This document shows positions 1 through 9,079 of a stretch of 64,000 nt of DNA, piece after piece (positions within the stretch are counted from its first letter, which is position 1; the number at the start of each line of letters is the position of its first letter). This DNA comes from CAVTWH01 sp963794685. Lineage in GTDB: Bacteria; Actinomycetota; Actinomycetes; Mycobacteriales; Micromonosporaceae. The position numbers and the translations under genes were made by a program. The notes under the pieces were generated by a model. It ran no database searches. It was not told where the DNA came from and saw nothing but the letters and a program-made list of their open reading frames with translations. Where the stretch lies: assembly GCA_963794685.1 (NCBI GenBank), contig CAWCFK010000025.1, positions 1-64,000 on the forward strand, in the 5' to 3' direction.

Positions 1-393
1 CGCGGTCTGATTCCCTCGCTGGCGAGTTGGACTTCGGCGATGAGGGTTTCGATGGCGGCCCTGCGTTTGAGCGGTGCGCCCGTGGCCATGATCGTGGCGA
101 GGTAGTCGCGGATCTCGGCGATGACGCCCGGCGTGGGGTGGCCGGTGCCGTGGAGCAATTCGGCTTCGGGGTCGGCGTGGCGGGTTCGGAGGCCGGCGAG
201 ACGTTCCCGGAGTTCGCGGATGCGGGACCCGCGGTGGCGTCGTCCATGGTGCCGTGCTCGAACGCGGCGTGGTGCCTGTTGAGCGCTGCCTCGGCGTTGG
301 CGATCTGCGTCGCGACGGCGGCGAGTTCGGCCTGGCGGTCGGTGGCGGCGCGGGCTCGGCCGGCTACTCTCGGCGGTCCGGCGGTCCGGCCGT
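1..393 (-). pseudogene. Serine recombinase C-terminal fragment
   Basis: Read on the minus strand, this stretch encodes the coiled-coil C-terminal tail typical of large serine recombinases. One segment reads AELAAVATQIANAEAALNR and a later one RRAAIETLIAEVQLASEG, with RIRELRERLAGLRTRHAD between them in a different frame. The two halves are offset by one missing base near position 230. The catalytic resolvase domain is absent: the fragment starts abruptly near 393, and its end runs off the window at position 1. It is a remnant of a mobile element and is probably inactive. The family call is from recognisable tail residues only. Confidence 0.6.
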
Positions 394-447
394 GAAACGC
401 GTCCGGCCGCGCCCCGCAGAGGGACGCGGCCGGGCTCGTCGGTCGGG

Positions 448-2103
448 TCAGGCAGCGGCGGAGTCGTCGGTGATGGTGAACACCAGCGGGCCGCCCGGAA
501 CGGGCTGGCTGCGGTTGTCGCCGATCAGGCCGTAGAAGCTGCGCAGGCCGCCGGCGTCGGTGAGGTCGAAGCCGATGGTGTACACGCCCGGGGTGAGCTG
601 CCAGTAGGGCAGCCACAGTGAGATGGTGACACTGCCGTCGGCGAGCTGACCGGTGCCGCCGAAGGCCTGGCTGACGACGTTGCCGTTCGCGTCGTACATG
701 TAGTAGCTGACGTCGTTGATCGGGGCGGTCAGGATGTCGGCGTGAATGGTCAGCTGCACATAGGTCGAGCTCAGCTGGCTGAACGGGACCGAGGTCTGGC
801 TGAGCGTGGCGCTGGTCGCGTGCGGCGGGGTCGTGTCCGGGATCCGCGAGATGCTCATGCCCGGGTCCGGCGCGTTGAGGTAGCGGCTGCCGTAGACCGC
901 CGCGTTCGCCGCCCCGTCCACGATGGCGATGCCAGTGATGGTGCAGCCGTCGCTGGAGGGGTACATCCGCAGCGGCACGGAGACGGTGCCGTCGGCCGCG
1001 ACCGAGGCATTGCCCCACTGGGCGCACCCGTTGTCAGTGTCGACGTATACCGCGGAGATGCCCTTCGTCGCCCCGGTGACCGTGAAGGTCAGGTTGATCG
1101 TGACGTCGTTGCGCCAGTTGTCGACCGGGTTGGGGCTGACGCTGAAGCCGCTTGCGCTGAGCGTTGTGTCCGACGTGACCGTGACCGACTGGGACTGCGG
1201 GTTCTTGTAGGTCGACTGTGCGCCCGAGTTGCTGAACAGGGTGATCTGCGCGACCCGCCAGTTGCCCGCGGCCGCGCCGGCCGGCAGCGTCGAGACGATG
1301 CCGCATTCGAACTCGTACGGGGTGCTGCCGCCGCTGAAAATGCCGCAGGAGGCGCCCGTGCTCCAGTCGGTTGTCGTGTATTCGAACTGAGTGGTCACGC
1401 TCTGACCGGCGGGCCCGGCGAGCTTGATCGTGCCCTTCCAGAAGCCCGACTGCCAGTCCTGGACGTCGAAGCTGTACACCACGTCGGCGCTGCCCGCGCC
1501 CACGTAGACGAAGGGCCGCATCGGGGCGCTGTTCTGGTAGAGCGAGACCGACTGCAGGGACGGGCCGCTCGTGTCCGGCAGGGCGGTCGTGGCGATCGAG
1601 GCGCCGAAGGGCTCGAGCTTGGCCGCACCGAACGTGGCTGTGTCGCCGATGCCGTCGTCCAGCGTGATCTGCGTGACGTCCCAGGTCACCGCGGACGAAC
1701 TGGCATACTGCGGCACCACGAACGTGTAGGTGTAGGTGGAGTCCTGCGGGGTGCCGGAGACGTACTGGACCGGGCCGCAGCAGGTGTTGCCGTAGGAGAA
1801 CTGGACCACCTGCTCGTGCCCGATGTACGCATGCTGTGCGACATCGTGCATGCGGATGGTCACGTGCCCTGCGACCGTCGTCGCGTGCCGGTTCTTGTTC
1901 TTGACGGTGAAGGTCAGGTCGTCGGCGACGGCTCCGGCGGTGGAGTTCACGGTCGGCTGCGCGAACGACAGAGCGGAGATCGACAGCTTGCCAGCCGTGG
2001 CATCCGCGGCCTGGGCCGCAGAAGCGACGCCGACGACCGCGCCGGCCGTCACCGCCAGTGTCAACGCCCCGCGGGCTACACCGCGGGCGAAGTCAGAGAT
2101 CAT
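448..2103 (-). CDS. Secreted modular protein of unknown function
   Basis: A 551-residue protein with a classical signal peptide: a charged start (MISDFARGVARG), a hydrophobic stretch, and a likely cleavage after ASAAQA near residue 32. The mature part is Ser/Thr/Gly-rich and looks like several beta-sandwich modules of about 100-130 residues. They are separated by phrases such as SDTTLSASGFSVSPNP and TPPHATSATLSQTS. Paired cysteines (residues CC, CGIF, CGIV, CAQW, CTIT) suggest disulfides in an exported protein. No enzyme motif was seen. The first 40 codons and the upstream DNA are duplicated at 8950-9227. Function unknown; an Ig-like or adhesive surface role is only a guess. Confidence 0.75.
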   Translation of the reverse strand: MISDFARGVARGALTLAVTAGAVVGVASAAQAADATAGKLSISALSFAQPTVNSTAGAVADDLTFTVKNKNRHATTVAGHVTIRMHDVAQHAYIGHEQVVQFSYGNTCCGPVQYVSGTPQDSTYTYTFVVPQYASSSAVTWDVTQITLDDGIGDTATFGAAKLEPFGASIATTALPDTSGPSLQSVSLYQNSAPMRPFVYVGAGSADVVYSFDVQDWQSGFWKGTIKLAGPAGQSVTTQFEYTTTDWSTGASCGIFSGGSTPYEFECGIVSTLPAGAAAGNWRVAQITLFSNSGAQSTYKNPQSQSVTVTSDTTLSASGFSVSPNPVDNWRNDVTINLTFTVTGATKGISAVYVDTDNGCAQWGNASVAADGTVSVPLRMYPSSDGCTITGIAIVDGAANAAVYGSRYLNAPDPGMSISRIPDTTPPHATSATLSQTSVPFSQLSSTYVQLTIHADILTAPINDVSYYMYDANGNVVSQAFGGTGQLADGSVTISLWLPYWQLTPGVYTIGFDLTDAGGLRSFYGLIGDNRSQPVPGGPLVFTITDDSAAA

Positions 2104-2252
2104 AAATGTGTTCTACCACCGGGGTCGCCCGCTGTGTGCCCCGCCGGACGAGACTGGCAAACGCCCAGAAATCTGCGTAACGGCCCTCCTGGCGCGGGAG
2201 TTCGGCGTCGGTGCCGGCCGTGACGATCCGCCCGGGTCGAAGCGCCGGTGAT
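1973..2252. repeat. 280-bp direct repeat, copy 1
   Basis: This segment covers the signal-peptide end of the secreted protein gene and about 150 bp upstream. It is nearly identical to 8950-9227, in the same orientation. Only a handful of differences are visible (for example gcatccgcg versus gcctccgcg and cccgggtcg versus cccggtcg). The near identity implies a recent duplication or a gene-conversion tract. Confidence 0.9.
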
Positions 2253-2707
2253 CACCAGCCGGACGAGCAGACAGGCCGCGCTGGCCGAGTCGGGCGACGG
2301 CCGCTCCTACAGCACGCGGTCGCCGCCAGAGGACGAGTCCGCGGGCCAATCCTTCGGAAAGGTACAACACCCAGATGGGTCCGGGGATCGAGACGTCCAG
2401 GCAGCGACCGACACCAGCGCCGGGTGGGCCAGCATGCCGCTCGTCGTCGTGCGCCACGGCGACGATTGACAGGCTCAGGGCCACTGGGCGAAGACGACCG
2501 CAGCCACCGCAGGCGGTACCTGCCGCAGTACGCCAGCCGCGATGGCGGGCTGTTTCGTTCGGCACAGGCCACAGATCCAGGGCAAACGGCTGATGGCAGC
2601 CAACGCAGCCCGCTTACGGCGGCGATCCAAGCGGCAAGTCGTTCGCCGTGAAGACAGGTGAGCATGTCGGTGGATGACCCAACGGCGGCGTACCGGATAC
2701 TTCCGCG
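2253..2707. other. Stretch without a recognisable gene
   Basis: Several overlapping open frames occur on both strands, but none has a ribosome site, recognisable family or consistent coding bias. It probably represents degraded accessory DNA between the repeat and the HAD gene. Confidence 0.4.
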
Positions 2708-3424
2708 ATGCGGGCCATCGTTTTCGACTTCTTCGGTACGCTCACTGACCCGGCCGCCGAGACTGAACGGCTCGCCACGTTCGCGGCCACGGCGGCGGTG
2801 CTCGGTGCGCCGGTCGACCGGTTCGGCACGGCGATGGCGCAAAGTTTCGCGCAGCGGACGGTCGGCGCGTACGGCGGGACCCGGGACACCCTGCTGGCAA
2901 TCGCCCGGTCGTGCGGCGTCGAGCCCGATGATGCCCGGCTGCAGGCCGCTGTCGCAACTCACCGCGCGGGCGCTGAGCTGGTACGCAGGCCCCGCCCGGA
3001 GGCGCTTGCGGTATTGGATCAGTTGCGCGGTCACGGCTACCTGCTAGGGCTGATCAGCGACTGCTCCAGTGAGCTCTGCGAAGCATGGGCGGGTACGCCG
3101 TACGCCGCCCGGATCGACGCCGCGGTGTTCTCTTGGCAGGAGGGGCACCGCAAACCGGATTCCCGCCTGTACGCGACCGTGAGTGAACGGCTCGGTGTTC
3201 CGGCAGCGGAATGCTGGTTCGTCGGGGACGGCGGTAGCCGCGAGCACGACGGTGCACGTCGCGCCGGTATGCGGCCGGTCCTGGTTACCAACGCGGCGTA
3301 CCCGGCTGCCCACGATCTGCGTACCGACCCGGACACATACCTTCCCGACGATCGGATCCATGACCTCACCAGCCTGCCTGCCCTACTCGGGCACCCTCCA
3401 GCTCACACCATCGCCGGGTGTTGA
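2708..3424 (+). CDS. HAD-superfamily hydrolase
   Basis: A 238-residue haloacid-dehalogenase-like hydrolase. Motif I is DFFGTLTD at residues 6-13 (nucleophile aspartate and acid/base region). Motif II is the ISDCSSE stretch, motif III lysine lies in GHRKPDSR, and motif IV acidic residues are in WFVGDGGSREHDGA. The cap insert between motif I and II fits subfamily I enzymes that dephosphorylate small metabolites. The start is the ATG at 2708; no strong Shine-Dalgarno is visible. It stands alone between degraded sequence on both sides, so it could be cargo of the accessory region. Substrate unknown. Confidence 0.85.
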   Translation: MRAIVFDFFGTLTDPAAETERLATFAATAAVLGAPVDRFGTAMAQSFAQRTVGAYGGTRDTLLAIARSCGVEPDDARLQAAVATHRAGAELVRRPRPEALAVLDQLRGHGYLLGLISDCSSELCEAWAGTPYAARIDAAVFSWQEGHRKPDSRLYATVSERLGVPAAECWFVGDGGSREHDGARRAGMRPVLVTNAAYPAAHDLRTDPDTYLPDDRIHDLTSLPALLGHPPAHTIAGC

Positions 3425-3554
3425 GGGCCACGGCGGACTCGACTGGCACGAGAAAGTCAGGCAGCACGGGCTGGCCACTCATGACGGGCGCACGGAGGCC
3501 ACGTCCACGGTGATGGTGTAGAAGACGATCACCGGAAGGTCCGGGTTGGTGTTA

Positions 3555-3790
3555 CGCGGCCAGCGCGGTTGGGACAGTGTCGGTTGTTTCGGGTGCGTCG
3601 TCCTCGACGAGGGGTGAGGCGGGCTTTGCCGAGGATTTCGACGCCCAGGTAGCGGCGTTGTTCGGTCCATTCGTCGGTCTGTTCGACAAGTACGGCGCCG
3701 ACGGGTCGGATGATCGCCGCCCGGTTCGGGAAGATACCGACGACGTCGGTGCGGCGGCGGATCTCATTGTTCAAGCGTTCTTGCAGTTCG
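3555..3790 (-). pseudogene. IS256-family transposase C-terminal remnant
   Basis: The minus strand encodes LNNEIRRRTDVVGIFPNR followed by AAIIRPVGAVLVEQTDEWTE and QRRYLGVEILGKARL. This is the very conserved end of mutator-type (IS256) transposases, where the last catalytic Glu region and the RTDVVGIFPN signature occur. The DDE core upstream is missing, and the surrounding frame is not transposase-like. It is a truncated insertion-sequence relic. Confidence 0.75.
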
Positions 3791-3869
3791 ACCAGACCTG
3801 CCGCCAAATCTCGTGTGGGAAAACCGAAAACGCCAGCAGGTCTTCCGGTGCTCGTCCAAATGTGGAACG

Positions 3870-4253
3870 TGGCGGTCGCCAGGTCGTTGACGAGGTGTGA
3901 GCATGCCAGCCGGGTTGTCGTCGTGACACAACCCGACTGCGTCGTGGTCGTGGTCGGCCCCGGCTCCCGAAGATCGTCATGGCGGAGCCAGAAGTTGTTC
4001 CACTCACTCAGGAGCTGTACAAGCAGGCAGTGACAGTGTTGGCCGGCATGATCGTGGACTACTGGCGCCGCGAAGACGTTCATCGCCTTCGACCAGTCCA
4101 TGCCGATCATGACAACGCGGTGGCGGACGGTTTGAGCTGTCCGGACGGCGACGGCGTCAACTCGCTCGACGGCGACCAGCCGCCAGCGGAAGGGTGAAAG
4201 TGCAGGCCGGGACGGTGGTGTGAGAGTTCTTGTACTGGGACCTCAGCTCCACT
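3870..4253. repeat. Diverged direct repeat A, copy 1
   Basis: About 385 bp that matches 6400-6792 in the same orientation with moderate divergence. The best conserved parts are gccggcatgatcgtggacta (4042-4061) and the last 55 bp (gcaggccgggacggtggtgt and following). The repeat contains the small gene at 3979-4197. The two copies flank the APH-like gene, which suggests the ends of an integrated element or a segmental duplication. Confidence 0.7.
3979..4197 (+). CDS. Small hypothetical protein in repeat A
   Basis: A 72-residue frame starting ATG GCG GAG and containing LAGMIVDYWRR. The equivalent reading frame in the second repeat copy keeps the same LAGMIVDYWRR core and the ending DGLGVNPPDGDPQPAE, even though DNA has diverged. 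This supports a once-real protein. The second copy has a TAG in place of the GAG codon after the presumed start. Small proteins of this sort are often found near integrases of actinomycete elements; no function can be assigned. Confidence 0.4.
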   Translation: MAEPEVVPLTQELYKQAVTVLAGMIVDYWRREDVHRLRPVHADHDNAVADGLSCPDGDGVNSLDGDQPPAEG

Positions 4254-4734
4254 TCGGGTGTTATGTAAATAAGGCCCGAATTTTGTGCTGCCCTGAACTC
4301 GGCCGGGAAGCGCGTGGCCTGCGAATTTGCGCCGCGGGGCGGGGTTCGAGTCCCTTCAGGTCGCCTGGCCGTTCGGCTGATAGCGCCGACGTGGGTCGGA
4401 ACTCATGGATGGCATGTGCGGCGGTTCAGGTTTGCTGGTAGCACGCTGCGGCGAAACGGCCGCTGACCACAGCGTGTACCAGCCTCTTGATCATCGCCGC
4501 GTCGGACGGCGCCTGATCGGCGCCGCAACGACACAACCCAAAGGGAAGTCGCGGCGGTAGCACCGGAGTCTCGCCCTCCACCATCCGCTTCTAGCCGATG
4601 AGCGGATGCTGAGCTATCGGTCAGACCCGTGGATGTGCCGCGCTTGCCCGGTGGTCGTAGCTCGTCGTTCGCGTCGTCTGCAAAGGCGCCGGTCGTCGAC
4701 GTTGATGACATTTCGATCTGCCGGCAGTCCATGC
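4254..4734. other. Non-coding stretch with tRNA-like 3' fragment
   Basis: No convincing gene. At about 4345-4362 the sequence ggggttcgagtccc resembles the T-arm of a tRNA, but the acceptor stem, D-arm and CCA end cannot be built. It is at best a vestigial attachment site. The rest shows only overlapping shadow frames. Confidence 0.3.
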
Positions 4735-4920
4735 TCAACTCGCCCTATACTCGGCGATGCTCCCTTGGAGGAGTTGACTCTTGACCGCCTCGACAGCCGC
4801 CTGTACGGCCTCTTTGTAGGCATTGATAATCCGGGACTTGGCATGCCTGCGATTAGTCAAGTCGAACTCGACCGAGAGCGTCATGACCTTGCGGTAGTTC
4901 CCCTGCTCCTCGCCGGTCAT
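4735..4920 (-). CDS. Small hypothetical protein (61 aa)
   Basis: A 61-residue protein starting at the ATG of 4918-4920, preceded by AAGGGGG at a good distance. The alternative GTG at 4927-4929 would overlap that ribosome site. The sequence is hydrophilic with a predicted amphipathic helix (RIINAYKEAVQAAVEAVKSQ) and no membrane segment. It lies alone on the minus strand. No family recognised. Confidence 0.5.
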   Translation of the reverse strand: MTGEEQGNYRKVMTLSVEFDLTNRRHAKSRIINAYKEAVQAAVEAVKSQLLQGSIAEYRAS

Positions 4921-5424
4921 AAGGATCACCCCCTTATCCCGACGCTAGTCGCGTTCCCGCACCGCGTCGACAGATCTGAGGTCACGGACCTAGTCGAACA
5001 GGGCTTGCAAGGGCTTGCAAGGGCTTGTCGTGTCCCGCCTGATCCTTGACGAATCCGTCCCACCTGACGCTAGGCAGTGGGTCTAGGCCGCACTTCAGGT
5101 GAGGTCACGCGGTGTCACGGACGGCGACCGCTCCGGATGCGCCGTCATGCCGATGAGAGGCGAGGTAAGATTCCGCCACAGTTGGCTTTCCTGCGCCCAG
5201 CGCAACCTCTACAGACTCGCCGACTTCAGCCGCCAGGCGCTCATCCGGCTCGCCGAGTAGCACGGGATAATTCTCTGTAGCTGCGGGCCACAACTGACGG
5301 CCTGGGTCGGTACTCCGGCTTGCCACATCCCGCGCTTCGATCGCGATCCCCACGCCCCGAGTTGAGTCGAGGACACCCTCTGCCGGTGGCCCTCCCCAAT
5401 TCCAGACTGAACGAAGGTGGACAC
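4921..5424. other. Stretch without a recognisable gene
   Basis: A short tandem repeat of ggcttgcaag occurs at about 5004-5028 (three copies of gggcttgcaa-like units). Otherwise only overlapping frames with no ribosome site are present. It may hold the promoter of the kinase-like gene that starts at 5425. Confidence 0.35.
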
Positions 5425-6282
5425 GTGCAGGACACAGCGCTCGCATACGCCACGCAACTCCTCGGCCCCTGCGACGTCCTCAAAGACCACTCGTGGGAAC
5501 ATCGATGGTCTTCCGTAGTGCGGTTGCGCGACGGCTCAGGCCAGCAGTGGTTCCTCAAACAGCACCGCGACCGCGACCGCTACCTCGCCGAGGTCAGGGC
5601 CTATCTCCGCTGGGTCCCAGCTCTCGGCGATCATGCACCGAGGCTGCACGCCCACGACGCCACACAACGAGCAATGATCCTCTCCGCCCTCCCTGGCCAC
5701 CCGGCACGATGGCCAACCGCCACCATCTACCCCACCCACCTCCGCGCCGAAACCGCGATACACCACCAAGCCGGCGCACTTCTGCGCCGGCTACACAACG
5801 CCGACTCCGAGTCCCAACCCGAGTACGCCGCAGCGAGACTCGAGGAACTCGAACTCCTCAGCCGTCAAGCCGCCCATCTGTTCACACCCCGTGAACTCGA
5901 ATTCGCCCGCACGGAACTCCGGGCACTGGCCGACTTGCCCGCTCCCCGCATGGTGCCCTGCCATCGCGACTACACCATGCGCAACTGGCTCACTGACAGC
6001 GGCAAGGTCTACATCCTCGACTTCGAATGGACCCGGCCCGACGCATGGGTCACCGACCTGACACGACTTCACATTGGTCTTTGGCGAACACGACCCGACC
6101 TCCGCGACACCTTCCTAGATGGCTACGGCCGCGAGCTCGACGACTCCGACCGGGTCCTACTCAAAGCCAACGCCGCCCTCACCGCCGTCTGGCTCGTGAT
6201 CAAAGCTCGCGAATCCCAGCAGCCATCCTTCGAACAAGCCAATCGTGAGGCCCTCCACCACCTCATGGCCGTGTCATCTTGA
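5425..6282 (+). CDS. APH-fold phosphotransferase (kinase-like)
   Basis: A 285-residue member of the aminoglycoside/choline phosphotransferase superfamily. The Brenner motif is VPCHRDYTMRNWL (His-x-Asp with Asn six residues on) and the metal-binding segment is YILDFEWTRPD, so both catalytic Asp positions are present. The N-lobe includes WFLKQHRD, a likely ATP-binding Lys. The GTG at 5425 follows GAAGGTGG and is preferred over the upstream ATG at 5320, which would add a proline-rich tail with no match to the family. The substrate is unknown; resistance is possible but unsupported. It lies between the two repeat A copies. Confidence 0.75.
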   Translation: MQDTALAYATQLLGPCDVLKDHSWEHRWSSVVRLRDGSGQQWFLKQHRDRDRYLAEVRAYLRWVPALGDHAPRLHAHDATQRAMILSALPGHPARWPTATIYPTHLRAETAIHHQAGALLRRLHNADSESQPEYAAARLEELELLSRQAAHLFTPRELEFARTELRALADLPAPRMVPCHRDYTMRNWLTDSGKVYILDFEWTRPDAWVTDLTRLHIGLWRTRPDLRDTFLDGYGRELDDSDRVLLKANAALTAVWLVIKARESQQPSFEQANREALHHLMAVSS

Positions 6283-6343
6283 ACCCGGGCGACCAGTCCG
6301 AGGCGGTGACCACCGCATCGATACTCGGCCCGAAACGTCTTTC

Positions 6344-6395
6344 TATGCCGCGATGAGTGCGTTTGCCTGGCCCGGCCGCCGAGGCGGCGGGCTGG
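6344..6395. repeat. Short direct repeat C, copy 1
   Basis: The sequence atgccgcgatgagtgcgt and the following ggcccggccgccga recur at 8905-8950 with a small length difference. In the second copy the repeat abuts the truncated duplicate of the secreted-protein gene. Confidence 0.6.
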
Positions 6396-6399
6396 CCTC

Positions 6400-6792
6400 G
6401 GAACCTGGCGTGACCGTGGTCGTTGATGGGGTGTGGTCTTGCCTGTTGGGTCGGTGTCGTGACCGAACCCGATCCGTTACGTCGTGGTCGTGGTCGGCCG
6501 CGGCTTCCGAGATTCGTCCTGGCGTAGCCAGAACTCGTTCCGATCGCCCAGGAGCAGTACGAGCAGGCCGTCACTGCCCTGGCCGGCATGATCGTGGACT
6601 ACTGGCGCCGCCACGATGACTCTCACCGTCCACCAGCCCCAACCGATCCTGATATCACGGCGTCGCAGGCCCTGAGCTGGTCGGACGGCCTCGGCGTCAA
6701 CCCGCCCGACGGCGATCCCCAGCCAGCGGAAGAGTAAAAGTGCAGGCCGGGACGGTGGTGTGGGTGTTCTTATACTGGGACCTCAGCTCCAC
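6400..6792. repeat. Diverged direct repeat A, copy 2
   Basis: Second copy of the roughly 385-bp repeat at 3870-4253. It carries the decayed version of the small protein frame (in-frame TAG near 6518) and ends with ctgggacctcagctccac, shared by both copies, just before the integrase-side hairpin. Confidence 0.7.
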
Positions 6793-6800
6793 CCCAAACA

Positions 6801-6840
6801 AACGCCCTGGTCGGGAGTCAGTCTCCCGATCCAGGGCGTT
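6801..6840. terminator. Strong hairpin downstream of integrase remnant
   Basis: An inverted repeat of aacgccctgg-tcgggag and ctcccgatccagggcgtt with a 5-nt loop and one bulged base. It sits between repeat A copy 2 and the end of the integrase remnant, and could terminate transcription from either side. Confidence 0.65.
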
Positions 6841-6891
6841 CGTCGTATCGGCCGCGATCACGGCCCGCGTGCCAGATCCGTGCCAGATCAC

Positions 6892-7580
6892 TCAAATGAC
6901 CTTGGGCCGGGCCGCGTCGATCAGCGCGTCCAGAGCCGCCGCGATGGCCTGGTCCCGGTCCCGGGTCGCGTGCTGGTAGATCATGGCCGCCCGGGTGCTG
7001 GAGTGGCCGATACGGGCCATGACTTCCTTCAAGGTCGCACCGCTCTGCGCTGACCAGGTGGACCCGGTATGCCGCAGGTCGTGCAGGTGCAGATCAAGCG
7101 TTTGCCGGCAGACCGGCGGCCCGCAGCGTCGCCTTCCAGATCCGGTTGAAGTTCCGCCGTCGGGGTACCCCGCCCTGGGGCTCGATGAACAGACGGCCGG
7201 CATGGCCGGCCTGGGCGAAGTGCTCCAGGTGGTGATCGAGGTCTGCCCGTAGGCCCCGAGGCAGGCTGATCGGCCGCTTGCCCGCATCCGACTTGGGGTC
7301 GTCGTCCACCTGGCTGCCGTCCTCCATCTCGGCGGTGGCCCGGCGCACCCGTAGCTCCATCGCGTCCAGGTCGACGCTGTGCCGGCGCAGCGCCACCAGC
7401 TCACCGAAGCGCAGTTGCGCGAAGGTCGCCGGCAATACCATCAGCCGGTACCGAGGCTGGATTGCCTCCGCGATCGCGAAGACCTGGACCAGGGTCGCGG
7501 TCGGCCGCTCTGCCGCCTTGTCCTGACTGGCCCCCTTGATCCGGCACGGGTTGCGGCGGATCAAGGCGCCGCTGACGCGG
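6892..7580 (-). pseudogene. Tyrosine integrase remnant, frameshifted
   Basis: The minus strand encodes the catalytic part of a phage-type tyrosine recombinase. The first half (RIKGASQDKAAERPTATL, TFAQLRFGELVALRRH with the catalytic Arg, then SDAGKRPISLP) is in one frame. The second half, LHLHDLRHTGSTW and IGHSSTRAAMIYQHATR (the HxLRH box and catalytic Tyr), is in another. The switch occurs near 7097-7102 and behaves as one extra base. The N-terminal DNA-binding domain is missing and the DNA upstream belongs to another frame. It is a decayed integrase of an integrative element; the catalytic residues themselves are still readable. Confidence 0.75.
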
Positions 7581-7676
7581 CGCACCGTGGCGCCGGCCAG
7601 GCTTCGACGGTCGCTTCGCGACCCGTCCCGCCTCTGCTTCGCGGCGGCGGGACGGGCAAGCCGTCGGGCCAATGGC

Positions 7677-7820
7677 CGCGCCCGCGACGTCGGAGTCCAG
7701 AAGCACCATGGAGACATCTGCTAGGTCCACGCCCCGCAACCCGGCCGGGAACGGCATAGCCAACCACTCGGAGTAACGCCGACCTACTTCGTCCAGGCGG
7801 CCCTGAGTCACATCCACCAC
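7677..7820 (-). pseudogene. Fragment of a small hypothetical protein
   Basis: From a GTG at 7818-7820, about 48 residues (ending DVSMVLLDSDVAG) look like a genuine protein N-terminus. The frame then runs into the integrase remnant in a nonsense frame. It is probably a truncated gene joined to the integrase by deletion. Confidence 0.35.
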
Positions 7821-8325
7821 CGGATTGTCGTCCCCGGTTCATGTGCCCCGCTACTCAAGGCGACAACCCCTTAACCAGCGCCACGCGGTCAACGCGGCGC
7901 AGGCGCCGCCGGTCAAGGGCATGCCTCCGGCGGGGCGCTCCGGCTCCGGGATGGCCGGGACCGTCTGCGGGTTGCGGGTGGGTGGTTGCGCACGCCATCC
8001 CGCCCGCCATCGACCCGCACAAGCCGAGCAGACCGGCCCCGGGGCCGCAAGCCTGGGTTGACACGCCGGCCGGGTAGCGCGGTTCGTTGCGGCCCCGAGG
8101 CCGGCCCGCTCAACCGGCACACGGGTCGACGGCAGACGGGATGGCAACGGCCCTCGGTGCTTGCGATACTGCGCCGATGATCAGGCCAACCGATGACGAC
8201 GAGCGCGCTTCTACCGCGATACGCGGGTCGTCTGGCCATCGGGGTGTCCAGATCGCCTGGATCTGAGATGCCGATCTGCCTTTCACGGAGAGGGCCCGTG
8301 GCTCACGTTCGGATGCCGTGACGCT
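7821..8325. other. Stretch without a recognisable gene
   Basis: No frame has a ribosome site or family resemblance. The region is rich in shadow frames typical of 70 percent GC DNA. Nothing regulatory was recognised apart from being downstream of the toxin-antitoxin operon. Confidence 0.35.
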
Positions 8326-8634
8326 CTACTGGCTGCTGATCAGAGCGGTGACGATGGCGCTGGTCTGGCCAAGCGCCACTGGCCCGACGTTGCCAAACGG
8401 TTCGCCCAGAGCCGACACGGGAAGCCACTGGACCAGCTCCGGCAGGAGCGTGCCGGACGGCTCGGTGACCGCGACGACCAGGGGCATGGCGGTCTCGGTA
8501 AGAGTGCCGGGCACGAATGGGCAGCAGATCACCCGCCCTGTCTGGGCCTGCAGATGCATCGAGTTGGAAAGCACGGCCACCATCAACTCGGTGCGGGTGT
8601 CCAGGCGTGGTGCGACGTCTCCCGGTCGGATCAC
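8326..8634 (-). CDS. PemK/MazF- or CcdB-like toxin
   Basis: A 102-residue protein starting at GTG. The N-terminal MIRPGDVAPR and the core VICCPFVPGTLTETAMPLVV match the small SH3-like barrel of MazF/PemK/CcdB toxins, which act as endoribonucleases (MazF, PemK) or gyrase poisons (CcdB). The start overlaps the stop of the upstream antitoxin by GTGA, which is characteristic of a toxin-antitoxin operon with coupled translation. Which of the two target classes applies cannot be decided from sequence by eye. Confidence 0.65.
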   Translation of the reverse strand: MIRPGDVAPRLDTRTELMVAVLSNSMHLQAQTGRVICCPFVPGTLTETAMPLVVAVTEPSGTLLPELVQWLPVSALGEPFGNVGPVALGQTSAIVTALISSQ

Positions 8635-8858
8635 AGGCCGGACTCCCGGTTGGCCGCGTACACCTGCGCGGCGTAGGCATCGATGTTGAGGGCCGGTACC
8701 GTCCGGGCGGTGTAGCCGGCCAGAGCGAGCCGGAAATGTTCGTTGCGCAAGGCCCGCTCGATCAACTCCGAGCGATTCAACCCCAGTTCAGAGGCATCAG
8801 CGTCGGCCACAGCCAGCACCAACGAATCGACCGTCGCGGAAATCTTCTCCTTCGCCAT
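8631..8858 (-). CDS. Ribbon-helix-helix antitoxin
   Basis: A 75-residue protein: MAKEKISATVDSLVLAVAD forms the N-terminal ribbon and first helix, followed by LGLNRSELIERALRNEHFR. That is the pattern of CopG/ParD-like antitoxins, where the N-terminus binds the operon promoter and the C-terminus neutralises the toxin. It precedes and overlaps the toxin gene. The pair likely stabilises the accessory region around it. Confidence 0.7.
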   Translation of the reverse strand: MAKEKISATVDSLVLAVADADASELGLNRSELIERALRNEHFRLALAGYTARTVPALNIDAYAAQVYAANRESGL

Positions 8859-8902
8859 ACGTTCATCCTACCAATCGTCCTACCCGTGTGGCGATATCCG
8901 CT

Positions 8903-9079
8903 TCATGCCGCGATGAGTGCGTGCCCGGCCCGGCCGCCGAAGCGGTGGGCGGAGATCGACAGCTTGCCAGCCGTGGCCTCCGCGGCCTGGGCCGCAGAAG
9001 CGACGCCGACGACCGCGCCGGCCGTCACCGCCAGTGTCAACGCCCCGCGGGCTACACCGCGGGCGAAGTCAGAGATCAT
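8903..9079 (-). pseudogene. Truncated duplicate of the secreted-protein start
   Basis: A 58-residue frame that repeats the first 43 residues of the 448-2103 protein (signal peptide plus TAGKLSIS) and then runs out of homology into repeat C, ending AGHALIAA. It keeps the same upstream DNA. It would produce only an exported leader with a short tail, so it is most likely a by-product of the duplication. Confidence 0.75.

Noticed and set aside
4340..4375. A complete tRNA gene
   Set aside because: A T-arm-like ggttcgagtccc is present, but no D-arm, anticodon arm or acceptor pairing could be built.
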